Below, in pieces: positions 1 to 8,364 of a DNA stretch of 64,000 bases. The notes under the pieces were generated by a model. It was given only the letters and a program-made list of their open reading frames with translations. It was not told the origin of the DNA and searched no databases. How positions within the stretch are numbered: position 1 is the first letter of the stretch; every line of letters begins with the position of its first letter. This DNA is from Mucilaginibacter inviolabilis (GTDB lineage: Bacteria; Bacteroidota; Bacteroidia; Sphingobacteriales; Sphingobacteriaceae). Where the stretch lies: positions 660,841 to 724,840 of the forward strand of contig NZ_JAANAT010000004.1 of NCBI RefSeq assembly GCF_011089895.1, given 5' to 3'. Both the position numbers and the translations under genes were made by a program.

Positions 1-434
1 AAGTGATGTTTGGTAAGGGCTTCCTGGCGTTTTTTTAAATAATTTACATTCTCAGGTCCCCAAACAAAGCTCATGTGGGGTACTTTGCGGATAAAGCTTT
101 GTGCCGATGGAATATATTTTTGTTCGATGAGATATGACCAGAATTCTTTAGATATCTCAAACTGTTCGGCAATTTTAATGGCTTTTTTTATTTCAACGGT
201 CCCGTCAGGAAGTTCGGGAGTATAATTTAATTCACAGAAAGCAGAATGGCCGGTACCCGCATTGTTCATCGGGGCCGAACTTTCCGCAGCTATAACTTCA
301 AGTCGTTCAAAAATTTCAATGGTCAAATCGGGTTGCAGTTCTTTAAGCATTACCCCCAATGTAGCGCTCATGATACCTGCGCCAATTAAAACTACGTCAA
401 CCTTTGATTCTGAAACTTTATCGCTATTAGTCAT
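1..434 (-). CDS. mqo: Malate:quinone oxidoreductase, N-terminal part (cut by window edge)
   Basis: Membrane-associated FAD enzyme that oxidises malate to oxaloacetate and passes electrons to quinone in the TCA cycle. The 144 visible residues start MTNSDKVSES, followed by a dinucleotide-binding fold (VVLIGAGIMSATLG, about residues 14-27), the family stretch SSAPMNNAGTGHSAFCELNY and then SFIRKVPHMSFVWG. These are typical of Mqo. The rest of the protein (normally about 490-500 residues) lies to the left of the window. The start codon at 432-434 is the only sensible ATG before the FAD fold. A 15-bp palindrome lies 38 bases upstream. Family assignment is firm. Confidence 0.92.
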   Translation of the reverse strand, partial: MTNSDKVSESKVDVVLIGAGIMSATLGVMLKELQPDLTIEIFERLEVIAAESSAPMNNAGTGHSAFCELNYTPELPDGTVEIKKAIKIAEQFEISKEFWSYLIEQKYIPSAQSFIRKVPHMSFVWGPENVNYLKKRQEALTKHH

Positions 435-471
435 CTTTTTATAATACCTGTAGAGGTACGCTCAAGTTAAA

Positions 472-486
472 TTATACCAGGTATAA
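472..486. promoter_or_regulatory. 15-bp palindrome upstream of mqo
   Basis: TTATACC-A-GGTATAA is a perfect inverted repeat 38 bases upstream of the mqo start. The 302-base gap from 435 to 736 holds no gene that I can support, so this is a candidate operator. The regulator is unknown. Confidence 0.3.
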
Positions 487-736
487 CCCGGTTTTTTGAA
501 AATTGTTGTGATGATTAAGTCCTGCAGGCATGTTTAGCAGCAAGGGAAAATTAAATCAGACAATTTTAAGAAATTTTTATAGAAAATCAGGTCTTTTCAT
601 GTCCATTAAATGCAATAAATAACTTGTTTAAATTAAAATGGCAGTGATTTTGTCGTTTTGAGCTAGTGTAGTTTACATACGGTTAACACAAAAAGCTTTC
701 ATTGCTGTATATACAATAAAGAATAGGTTATTTTGC

Positions 737-1270
737 ATGAGGGTATTAAAATTGAATACTTGTTTTTGTATAATGATGGCAGCCTTAACTGCCTGCGAAC
801 ATGCCAAAACCAAACCGGTATCTGCCGATATTACAAAAACTACTATACAGGTAGCGGGCAAAAAGGATAGTGTGATTAATAACCCGCAGAAAAACTATGG
901 TACTGCTACTGTGGCAGAACCTTGCGTGAAATGCTTGCTGCAAGTGATACAGGCCAGCAAAAGTTATAAACAAAATACAGCATCGGTATCGTCACAAAAT
1001 ATAGCTTATACTGTTAATTGGATCAGAGCTTCAGCCCCGGCAGAGCCAGCAAATAAATCCAACCTGACCGATGGAATCAGAATAGATGTTCGGAAAAATG
1101 AAGATGGGGAAGAGCATAATTTATGCTCCTATGCCTATAATAATCAAAGCGGAACGATGTATTTGCTTAATAACGAAGGTAAATATCAGCAGCCCATGTC
1201 CAGCATAACACCTGAGATTTTAAAAAAGATCAGAAATAGTTGTTACTGGGGAGTAGCTTCGGCGAAGTGA
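737..1270 (+). CDS. Hypothetical lipoprotein
   Basis: A 177-residue protein with a lipoprotein signal: a hydrophobic start and lipobox LTAC with the lipidated Cys at residue 20. The mature part is hydrophilic and has a pair of cysteines in EPCVKCLLQ (about residues 61-69) and a third in NLCSYAYNN. I do not recognise a family. It stands alone, convergent with the arginine decarboxylase gene, with the hairpin at 1343-1369 between them. It probably sits in the periplasmic face of the inner or outer membrane. Function unknown. Confidence 0.75.
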   Translation: MRVLKLNTCFCIMMAALTACEHAKTKPVSADITKTTIQVAGKKDSVINNPQKNYGTATVAEPCVKCLLQVIQASKSYKQNTASVSSQNIAYTVNWIRASAPAEPANKSNLTDGIRIDVRKNEDGEEHNLCSYAYNNQSGTMYLLNNEGKYQQPMSSITPEILKKIRNSCYWGVASAK

Positions 1271-1335
1271 GTTTGCAGTTTGAATTAGGATTCAAAATAA
1301 TCAGCGTTATCAACGAAATCATGAAAATCAACGGT

Positions 1336-1369
1336 CAAAAAAATAGCGATAGATTCAATCTATCGCTAT
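1336..1369 (-). terminator. Terminator of the arginine decarboxylase gene
   Basis: A 13-bp stem (1343-1355 with 1357-1369) closes tightly, and on the minus strand it is followed by a run of seven T. It lies 48 bases after the stop of the minus-strand gene. The plus side has no T run, so it serves mainly the minus strand. Confidence 0.75.
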
Positions 1370-1416
1370 AAGTATGGGAAGAGTTGTATTGGCTATCAAC
1401 TCGGAACTGCAAACTT

Positions 1417-2811
1417 TTATGTAGTATAACCCAGTATTTTCAGTACCTGTTTACTGTTTTGCTCTTCACCAAACACCTCAAAGTTGAATGTTTCGTCGCG
1501 GTTACGACGGATGATCACGTGTTTCGGTGAAGGAAGCAGGCAATGGTGTATACCACCATATCCGCTTAGTACTTCCTGATATGCTCCTGTGTTAAAAAAG
1601 CCCAGGTACTGTACCTTACGGGTTTTAGGCATAAATACACTGTTCATGTGAGCTTCCTGGTTATAATAATCCTGGCCATCGCAGGTTATACCACCCAGGT
1701 TTACGCGCTCATATTCCGAATCCCAGTTGTTAATAGGCAATAGGATATATTTTTGGTTCAGAGCCCAAACATCTGGTAAATTGGTAATGAATGAACCATC
1801 CAGCATCAACCATCTTTCACGATCATTTTGTTGCTTACGACCTAACACCTTATAAAGAATGCCTGAAGCTTCGGCAACTGTGTATTTACCAAATTCGGTA
1901 ATAATATCCGGTTCAACAGTGTCGTTATCAGCGCAGATCTCTTTAATACGGCTCACAATCTCGTTGATCATGTACTCGTAATCAAAATCAAACACCAATG
2001 AATCTTTGAAAGGCATACCACCGCCAATATCCAATGTATCCAGATGTGGATTTACTTTCTTGAACTTACAGTAAAGTGTTACATATTTTTCTAGTTCGTT
2101 CCAGTAGTATGGAGTATCTGATATACCGGAATTAATGAAAAAGTGCAAGAGTTTTACCTGGAAATTAGGATTCTCTTCGATCTTGTTATGATAAAAATCG
2201 ATCACATCTTCCATACGTACACCCAAACGGGAGGTATAGAATTGCGAGTCGGGTTGCTCTTCAGCCGCTATACGGATACCCAGGTTACATGGGGTATCCA
2301 TTTCAATCTCATCATCGTACAGGTTAAATTCCTCCTTATTATCCAGTACCGGGATGATGTTTTTAAAACCATCATGCAGCATGTCGATAATATAGGTTTT
2401 ATACTGGAATGTTTTGAATCCGTTACATATTACGGTGATATCCTTGGTTACCGCGCCTTTTTTCTCTAAAGCATCAATCATCGGCATATCAAAGGCTGAG
2501 GATGTTTCCAGGTGGATTTCGTTTTTCAACGCTTCCTCCACAATGTGCCTGAAATGCGAACTCTTGGTACAATAGCAGTATTTATAACTGCCACGGTAAT
2601 TGTTTTTGATGATAGCCTGTTGAAATAACAGCTTAGCTTGCTGTATTTTCTTGGTTATCATGGGCAGATAAGTGAAACGAAGTGGCGTACCGTACGTTTC
2701 GATCATCTCCATTAAATTAAGGTCCTGAAAGTATAGTTCATCGTCGATGATTTCAAAACCATCCTGCGGGAAACCTACACTCAAATCAAGAAATTCCTGG
2801 TAACTCTGCAT
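1417..2811 (-). CDS. speA: Arginine decarboxylase-like PLP enzyme (Bacteroidota short type)
   Basis: Fold-III PLP decarboxylase, 464 residues, predicted to convert arginine to agmatine for polyamine synthesis. Visible marks are the start of the alanine-racemase-like barrel with the probable PLP lysine K83 in YCYCTKSSHF, the phosphate-binding glycine loop DIGGGMPF (about residue 263) and EFGKYTVAEAS. It is much shorter than E. coli SpeA (658 residues), but this length is usual for the Bacteroidota form. The gene has its own terminator and a 321-base upstream gap (2812-3132) in which I see no gene. It lies next to CtlX, arginine deiminase-family and ArgRS genes, which supports an arginine substrate. 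A relative acting on another basic amino acid cannot be excluded. Confidence 0.85.
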   Translation of the reverse strand: MQSYQEFLDLSVGFPQDGFEIIDDELYFQDLNLMEMIETYGTPLRFTYLPMITKKIQQAKLLFQQAIIKNNYRGSYKYCYCTKSSHFRHIVEEALKNEIHLETSSAFDMPMIDALEKKGAVTKDITVICNGFKTFQYKTYIIDMLHDGFKNIIPVLDNKEEFNLYDDEIEMDTPCNLGIRIAAEEQPDSQFYTSRLGVRMEDVIDFYHNKIEENPNFQVKLLHFFINSGISDTPYYWNELEKYVTLYCKFKKVNPHLDTLDIGGGMPFKDSLVFDFDYEYMINEIVSRIKEICADNDTVEPDIITEFGKYTVAEASGILYKVLGRKQQNDRERWLMLDGSFITNLPDVWALNQKYILLPINNWDSEYERVNLGGITCDGQDYYNQEAHMNSVFMPKTRKVQYLGFFNTGAYQEVLSGYGGIHHCLLPSPKHVIIRRNRDETFNFEVFGEEQNSKQVLKILGYTT

Positions 2812-3132
2812 CCTTAAAAAATTTGGGGCAAAAATGTGATTTTTAAACGGAATTAACGGCTAATTGTTAGGATAAATTTTATAGTTTGAATGTAATTTAT
2901 TTAGCAAGCAGTAGGGGATGGTATGTTCATGCCGTTTTGGGGTTAATAATCAGCGAATTATAATGTGTCATATGGGTTGCCTGATAATGCTTTAAACCGG
3001 TAAAAAGAGATTGGAAAAAACGTAAAAGATATCTTGTTAAAGTAAAGTTTTTATTTTATAGTTAAGATAGTTGCTGTGTGGCATTCATTTTGTTCACTCG
3101 TGGTTATTATTGTATTATATAAAGGGTAATTT

Positions 3133-3321
3133 ATGTCGCTAAAGTCAATAACAACCTCTCATTCGAATACTCTTAATAGGAGACAACTATTTTGTACAAA
3201 ATGCGGTGCAGCACAGGTTGAAAGGATTCCAAGAGGTGCATTATTCAAGACACTTTTATTTTGGATGCCGGTTAAAAGATATATTTGTTATAAATGTTTA
3301 CATAAATTTTATTCCTTATAG
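3133..3321 (+). CDS. Small zinc-ribbon peptide 1
   Basis: A 62-residue peptide with two CxxC pairs, FCTKCG (about residues 21-24) and YICYKCLHKF (about 53-56), spaced like a minimal zinc ribbon. Between them is a hydrophobic, basic stretch TLLFWMPVKRY. It is clearly related to the next gene, which has the same layout, so a local duplication is likely. No function is recognised. The start is the first ATG after an A/T-rich upstream region. Confidence 0.6.
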   Translation: MSLKSITTSHSNTLNRRQLFCTKCGAAQVERIPRGALFKTLLFWMPVKRYICYKCLHKFYSL

Positions 3322-3377
3322 TTAATTTTTTGTTTATTATTTCTATTTTAGCTATATTAATTATCTTTTGATTAATT

Positions 3378-3566
3378 ATGGTTGAGCGAAATTATAACAA
3401 CAAAAAGTACTATTGTTCTACCTGTAAAAATCAGTTTCATTTTCAAATGCACAGAAACTGGTTTGTTAAAAATATTTTATTTTTTCTGCCTGTAAGAAAA
3501 TTTTTCTGTGCCAAGTGTCAGAAAGCTGTATACATTTTGGTGCAAAATGATGGATGGGCAAACTAA
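3378..3566 (+). CDS. Small zinc-ribbon peptide 2
   Basis: A 62-residue paralogue of the preceding peptide. It has CSTC and CAKC pairs, and between them ILFFLPVRKFF matches LLFWMPVKRYI of the first copy. The 56-base gap suggests co-transcription. Its last four bases overlap the end of the convergent ctlX gene. A metal-binding or nucleic-acid-binding role is only inferred from the paired cysteines. Confidence 0.6.
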   Translation: MVERNYNNKKYYCSTCKNQFHFQMHRNWFVKNILFFLPVRKFFCAKCQKAVYILVQNDGWAN

Positions 3567-4495
3567 TGATCTGATGCGGCAGGCAAATGCACTTCCGCCA
3601 TCATGCAACGGGCACTGCCGCCACCATTGGTTTCAATCGTATTGATATCAGCATAAACCAACTTTCCGTATTTTTGGAGTGCGCTTTTCTGGTCTTCATG
3701 AAGTGCATCGTAAGCATTTTTCGACATCACGATCAGGGTTTCGTCAGTCTTGTTCTTTACCTCCAGCATATTGCCGGCGAACCGGTTCATTTGTTCAAAT
3801 GATATTTCAATAATTTCTTTTTGGGTTGATCGCAGCGATTCCAGAACTTCTATTTTTTCATGAGGATTAGGAATGCTGTCGGAACAAATAACAGTAAACC
3901 CACTTCCAATGCACATGAGTACATTGGTGTGATAAATAGCTTTTCCATGTTCATCAACCGCGTCAAAGCTGATGGCCTGATAGTCTACCTGTTTGCAAAA
4001 TAGGTTCAACACATCTTTATCTGTACGGGGAGAAAGACAGGCATAGGCTATTTTATTTTCCCTGTCGAGTACCATACTGCCTGTACCTTCCAGAAATTTG
4101 GTTTCGTCTTCAAAACGACTTAAATCTATAACATGGTTTATCTTGAAATGATCCTCCAGTTTACTGATGAGGTCTTCCCTTCGTTCCAACCGACGGTTTT
4201 CGGCCTGCATGGGGTATAAAAACACCTGACCATCGGCATGAAACGATACCCAATTGTTCGGAAAGATAGAATCGGGTGTATGCGGCTGTGGAGTATCATC
4301 AACCACAGTAACATTTACCCCATTTTCTTTCAGTGTTTTTACAAAACCATTAAATTCTGTCAGGGCCTTATCCTGCACAGCCTGTTGATCCGCATCACGG
4401 TTCTGAAAAGCGTTACTCCCGGCTGTTTGTTCATTAAAGCCGAAACTTACCGGCCTGATCATTAATATATTATTGGTTGATTGATGGTTGGTCAT
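3563..4495 (-). CDS. ctlX: CtlX-type citrulline utilisation hydrolase (amidinotransferase superfamily)
   Basis: 310-residue guanidino-group hydrolase of the pentein fold, related to arginine deiminase and dimethylargininase. Visible features are the N-terminal strand ILMIRPVSFGFNEQT, the substrate loop TPDSIFPNNWVSFH, LEGTGSMVLDR, a catalytic His region (YHTNVLMCIG) and the catalytic Cys near the C-terminus in GGGSARCMMAEVHLP (C297). The gene is transcribed in the same direction as the arginine deiminase-family gene upstream, but a palindromic repeat separates them. The name CtlX follows the family. The actual substrate here (citrulline, arginine or another ureido compound) is not shown by sequence. 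Confidence 0.85.
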   Translation of the reverse strand: MTNHQSTNNILMIRPVSFGFNEQTAGSNAFQNRDADQQAVQDKALTEFNGFVKTLKENGVNVTVVDDTPQPHTPDSIFPNNWVSFHADGQVFLYPMQAENRRLERREDLISKLEDHFKINHVIDLSRFEDETKFLEGTGSMVLDRENKIAYACLSPRTDKDVLNLFCKQVDYQAISFDAVDEHGKAIYHTNVLMCIGSGFTVICSDSIPNPHEKIEVLESLRSTQKEIIEISFEQMNRFAGNMLEVKNKTDETLIVMSKNAYDALHEDQKSALQKYGKLVYADINTIETNGGGSARCMMAEVHLPAASDH

Positions 4496-4503
4496 TTTAT
4501 TTA

Positions 4504-4561
4504 GTCATTAAGTCATTTAGTCATTGGATCATTAAGTTTTTTTAGAAAATGACTTAATGAC
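4504..4561. repeat. Intergenic inverted repeat (GTCATTAAGTCATTT type)
   Basis: Two perfect 15-bp arms, 4504-4518 and 4547-4561, enclose further direct copies of the unit AGTCATT. It fills the gap between ctlX and the deiminase gene and could act as a dispersed palindrome or weak terminator. Confidence 0.6.
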
Positions 4562-4576
4562 CCAATAAATTGATGA

Positions 4577-6019
4577 TTATAAAACTTTATCTCTTAAAAG
4601 CGGCATGCTCATGCAATGAAAACCACCGCGGGCTCTGGAAAGCTCTGCCGATGGCATTAAAATTAAAGTGTTGGTCAGGTTTTGCGGATCAAGTTCGCCG
4701 GATTCAAATTTCTGCAGCAGGTCATTTACTCTAATCACACTAAAGCCGTTTTGTTTAAAGGCTTCCACGGTTTTATCATTACGATCGTATCCTAAAACTA
4801 CGCCTTCTTTAATGGCCAATAGGTTGCAAGAATCTGTCCATTGTTCACGGGCATCAAATGGGAACGTATTATTGCCCGAGTAGATGAATTTTGTTTTATG
4901 ACCGCTTTGCAAATCATTTTCGCTGATATCTGCTAACAAATCTTCAATGCAGCCAAATAATCTTGGCTTCTCGCCTTTTTCAAATTGTACAATTTCTGGT
5001 CGTTCCTTTTGTTTTTTATCAGCAAACCAGGATATAGGCTCTTGTTCTTCAATAGGGGCTTCGGCAACAGCCAGCGAGCGTAACAGTACCCAGGTATCGC
5101 GTTTAACCTGCGTGAAAACCGTATCAATGTGCATGTAATCGCGCTTGTGCGGAATTTTTACAATGGTTACTTTCTTCACTACATCATTGTCAAACAAAAG
5201 TTTAATGGCTTCATTGGCTCCGCTGATTGAGGTGCGTTCGCTGCAGCCGATAACCAGGTGTTGTGGACTTACCATCATTACATCGCCACCCTCCAGGGTT
5301 GTTTTTTCGAGATTGTCTTCGCCGGGGCGTAAAAAATGCTGTGCGGTTTCCGGTATCTCTAAAATGTTGTTGCGGTACTCCGTAAACAATGGATGATTAA
5401 AAAATATATATCGTGCCAGTAATGTTTCGCGGAAGCGTGCTTTTTTTGCAGGCTTATTCAACAGCATGTGGTTATTAATGGCAATGCCAATATCCCTCGA
5501 GAAAATAAGATTAGGTATTGGCGCGAAGATCATTTCTTCGGTACTTAATGAGCCCGATATAAATATTTTAGACAGCTCAACAGGATCGGTATCAATTAAT
5601 TGCTGCTGCAGACGATAATTACAGCTTTCAATAGCGCAAACTGATGCTACCAGTTTTTCGCGGATATCGGCTTGTTTTAAAATATCGGCAAGCAGGGTTT
5701 GTATCTCAATTACTTTTCCCGAAGCATGAAAATCAGGATTGTCAGGTTTAAAAAATGCACGTTGATGATCTTGATCAACTTGCTGTAGTTTACCTTTGAT
5801 CTTATCCGGATCTAAAAAATAAAGCAACAGTTTTACGTAATAATCATATTCGTTTTTACGCATGGTATCCAGATGTACAATATCTTCAAACAGCCAGTCC
5901 TGGGCTTTTGAGGGTACTACTTTACCAAGTCCGCTATCAGGACTATGGATGAGTAAGGTACGGAGTGTTCCAATTTCGGAGGCTACATCTATTTTAAAAT
6001 CGTTGTTTTTAAGTGTCAT
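4577..6019 (-). CDS. Arginine deiminase-family protein
   Basis: 480-residue pentein-fold protein. Motifs: N-terminal SEIGTLRTLLIHSPD, the LEGGDVMMV substrate/metal-type motif, a catalytic His region in YMHIDTVFTQV, a late TDSCNLLAIKEGVVLGYDRN block and the catalytic Cys in GGFHCMSMPLLRD close to the C-terminus. Classical arginine deiminases (about 410 residues) share these motifs and convert arginine to citrulline plus ammonia. This protein is longer, mainly in the middle. I chose the ATG at 6019 because the extra seven residues from 6040 (MLFSYLF) look unlike coding sequence of the family. It is divergent from argS with an 86-base gap. Citrulline formation is the likely role. Confidence 0.8.
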   Translation of the reverse strand: MTLKNNDFKIDVASEIGTLRTLLIHSPDSGLGKVVPSKAQDWLFEDIVHLDTMRKNEYDYYVKLLLYFLDPDKIKGKLQQVDQDHQRAFFKPDNPDFHASGKVIEIQTLLADILKQADIREKLVASVCAIESCNYRLQQQLIDTDPVELSKIFISGSLSTEEMIFAPIPNLIFSRDIGIAINNHMLLNKPAKKARFRETLLARYIFFNHPLFTEYRNNILEIPETAQHFLRPGEDNLEKTTLEGGDVMMVSPQHLVIGCSERTSISGANEAIKLLFDNDVVKKVTIVKIPHKRDYMHIDTVFTQVKRDTWVLLRSLAVAEAPIEEQEPISWFADKKQKERPEIVQFEKGEKPRLFGCIEDLLADISENDLQSGHKTKFIYSGNNTFPFDAREQWTDSCNLLAIKEGVVLGYDRNDKTVEAFKQNGFSVIRVNDLLQKFESGELDPQNLTNTLILMPSAELSRARGGFHCMSMPLLRDKVL

Positions 6020-6105
6020 AAATAGGTATGAGAAGAGCAAATCTATTGAGAATAATCAACATTTTATTATAACAAGGATATTAGCAATTTAATTAATTTT
6101 GCCGA

Positions 6106-7872
6106 ATGGATTTTATTATTGAGGCGGCTGTTAAAGCAATAAAACAACTATATCAAACAGATGTAGCCCCGGCTGCTATAAGTTTACAGGAAACCCGAAA
6201 AGAATTTGAAGGGCAAATAACTATAGTAACATTTCCTTTTACCAAATTTTCGCGCAAAGGCCCAGAGCAAACGGGTGCCGAAATAGGCGAATACCTGAAA
6301 AATGAAGTAAAGGAAATTGCCGCGTTTAACGTGATTAAAGGTTTTCTGAATATTTCTATCAGTGATGAATACTGGATTGGTCAATTATATAGCCATATAT
6401 TGCCGGGTGGTTTTGCCGTAACCAAGTCCAATGGTCAAAAAGTAATGGTGGAATATTCGTCACCCAATACCAACAAGCCACTGCACCTGGGACATATCCG
6501 TAATAACCTCTTAGGTTATTCTGTAGCGCAGATATTAGGCGCGGCCGGTTATGAAGTAGTAAAAGCAAACCTGGTGAACGATCGCGGTATACACATATGC
6601 AAATCCATGCTGGCCTGGCAAATGTTTGGCAATGGTGAAACACCTGAGTCGTCGGGTATGAAAGGTGATCATTTGGTAGGTAAATATTATGTGCTTTTTG
6701 ATAAGGCTTATAAAACTCAGATCGAAGAGCTGAAAGCTGAAGGGCAAAGTGAGGATGAAGCCAAAAAGAATGCTCCTGTTATCAAAGAAGCTCAGCAAAT
6801 GCTGCAAAAATGGGAGGCTGGTGATTCTGAGGTGATCAATCTGTGGAAAACCATGAATGGCTGGGTATATGCAGGGTTTGCTGAAACCTACAAGCAATTG
6901 GGCGTTGATTTCGATAAATATTACTACGAATCAAATACCTATCTTTTAGGTAAGGATATTATAGAAGAAGGCCTGGAAAAAGGTGTTTTCTTCAAAAAGC
7001 CAGATGGCTCTGTTTGGATAGATTTAACGTCTGATGGATTGGATGAGAAACTGGTATTACGCTCCGATGGTACATCAGTTTATATTACCCAGGATTTGGG
7101 CACTGCCCAGTTAAAATATAACGACTTTCACATGGATAAATCAATCTATGTGGTAGGTAATGAGCAGGATTATCACTTTAAAGTACTATTCCTGATATTG
7201 CGTAAATTGGGTAAAGCCGGGGCAGATGGTTTGTTCCACTTGTCGTACGGTATGGTTGATTTGCCATCGGGTAAAATGAAATCACGTGAGGGTACTGTAG
7301 TTGATGCCGATGATCTGATGGCCGAAATGGAAGCTACCGCTAAGGAACAAACCGAAGCTATGGGCAAGGTTGATGGCTTTAGTGAAGAAGATAAGCAACA
7401 GTTATACCACACTATTGGTATGGGGGCGCTGAAATATTTTCTTTTAAAGGTTGATCCTAAAAAACGCTTGTTGTTTGATCCTAATGAGTCGGTTGATTTT
7501 CAAGGGCATACCGGGCCATTTATACAATACACCCATGCCCGTATCAAATCGGTGTTGAGCAGAGCCAATTATCAGGTTAATACTACAGTTGAAATTGCAG
7601 AACTTGCAGATGTTGAGCGTGATCTGATCGTATTGTTAACTCAGTTTCCTGATGTTATCCATACAGCAGCTAATGACTATAGTCCGGCAGTTATAGCAAA
7701 CTACGTATACGAACTAGCTAAGGTTTACAATAAATTCTATCACGAAAAATCAATCCTCCAGGCCGAGGACGAGATATCAAAGCAATTTCGCTTGCAGTTA
7801 TCGGCATCATCGGCCAAAGTGATCAGTAAGGCCATGAACCTGCTGGGTATTGATGTACCTGAGCGAATGTAG
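6106..7872 (+). CDS. argS: Arginine--tRNA ligase
   Basis: 588-residue class I aminoacyl-tRNA synthetase that charges tRNA-Arg. It shows the N-terminal additional domain (residues 1-105), the HIGH-type signature in KPLHLGHIRNNLLG (about residue 125), the KMSKS-equivalent GKMKSREGTVV (about residue 387), FQGHTGPFIQYTHARI, and the C-terminal DALR anticodon-binding domain ending in MNLLGIDVPERM. Length is normal for the bacterial family. It is divergent from the deiminase gene and followed by a strong hairpin terminator. Essential housekeeping gene, secure call. Confidence 0.97.
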   Translation: MDFIIEAAVKAIKQLYQTDVAPAAISLQETRKEFEGQITIVTFPFTKFSRKGPEQTGAEIGEYLKNEVKEIAAFNVIKGFLNISISDEYWIGQLYSHILPGGFAVTKSNGQKVMVEYSSPNTNKPLHLGHIRNNLLGYSVAQILGAAGYEVVKANLVNDRGIHICKSMLAWQMFGNGETPESSGMKGDHLVGKYYVLFDKAYKTQIEELKAEGQSEDEAKKNAPVIKEAQQMLQKWEAGDSEVINLWKTMNGWVYAGFAETYKQLGVDFDKYYYESNTYLLGKDIIEEGLEKGVFFKKPDGSVWIDLTSDGLDEKLVLRSDGTSVYITQDLGTAQLKYNDFHMDKSIYVVGNEQDYHFKVLFLILRKLGKAGADGLFHLSYGMVDLPSGKMKSREGTVVDADDLMAEMEATAKEQTEAMGKVDGFSEEDKQQLYHTIGMGALKYFLLKVDPKKRLLFDPNESVDFQGHTGPFIQYTHARIKSVLSRANYQVNTTVEIAELADVERDLIVLLTQFPDVIHTAANDYSPAVIANYVYELAKVYNKFYHEKSILQAEDEISKQFRLQLSASSAKVISKAMNLLGIDVPERM

Positions 7873-7883
7873 TTTGATGTGAA

Positions 7884-8020
7884 AATGTGCGGATATGCAG
7901 ATGCGCGAATGAATAAACGATTAATTATAAAGTGTAAATAAAAAAAGACCTTGCTGAGTTCAGCAAGGTCTTTTTTTATCCATCCATCATTTGCACATCT
8001 GCATATCTGCACATTTGCAG
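7884..8020. repeat. Paired GCAGATGTGCGAATATGC-type repeats around a terminator
   Basis: An imperfect inverted pair, 7884-7911 and 7990-8020, built from the unit TGCACATCTGCATATCTGC, flanks the argS terminator. The same repeat occurs in a cleaner form at 22447-22537, which marks it as a dispersed intergenic family. Confidence 0.6.
7941..7977. terminator. Bidirectional terminator after argS
   Basis: Stem GACCTTGCTG/CAGCAAGGTC (7947-7956 with 7961-7970), loop AGTT, flanked by A6 on the left and T7 on the right. It can end both argS (plus) and the small lipoprotein gene (minus). Confidence 0.88.
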
Positions 8021-8021
8021 C

Positions 8022-8312
8022 TTATCTCCAATAACCTCGATGCCATGCGTATCCACGATGAACGGGGTGCCAATATCCCTGTACATAAACACGGCCAGGG
8101 CGAGGATGGGCATAGTAGCCATTAATATAAGCATATCTTCCGCCCCGCCAGGCCCACTCGCCGGGAACCCAATAGGCGCCGGGATAGGGAGCAACAGGGC
8201 GTACATATACCGGTTCAACAGGGCGTTCGGCTACATAATAGTCGGCGGCGCATGAACTGAATAAAGTGCCGGTTAAGGCCAGTAATAATCCTATTTTCGC
8301 TATCTTTTTCAT
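8022..8312 (-). CDS. Small lipoprotein with YXXGXW-type repeats
   Basis: 96 residues. A lipoprotein signal with lipobox FSSC places the lipidated Cys at residue 21. The mature part is made of Tyr/Trp/Gly/His/Pro-rich repeats such as GAYWVPGEWAWRGGRYAY and VYVQGYWHPVHRGYAWHRG, the pattern of WXXGXW/YXWGXW repeat lipoproteins. Such proteins sit at the envelope, but their function is not established. Single gene with its own upstream gap. Confidence 0.8.
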   Translation of the reverse strand: MKKIAKIGLLLALTGTLFSSCAADYYVAERPVEPVYVRPVAPYPGAYWVPGEWAWRGGRYAYINGYYAHPRPGRVYVQGYWHPVHRGYAWHRGYWR

Positions 8313-8364
8313 CTGTAAAGTGTTTTAATTAAAAATGCTTACAGATTATAGACCATTAAGATAA

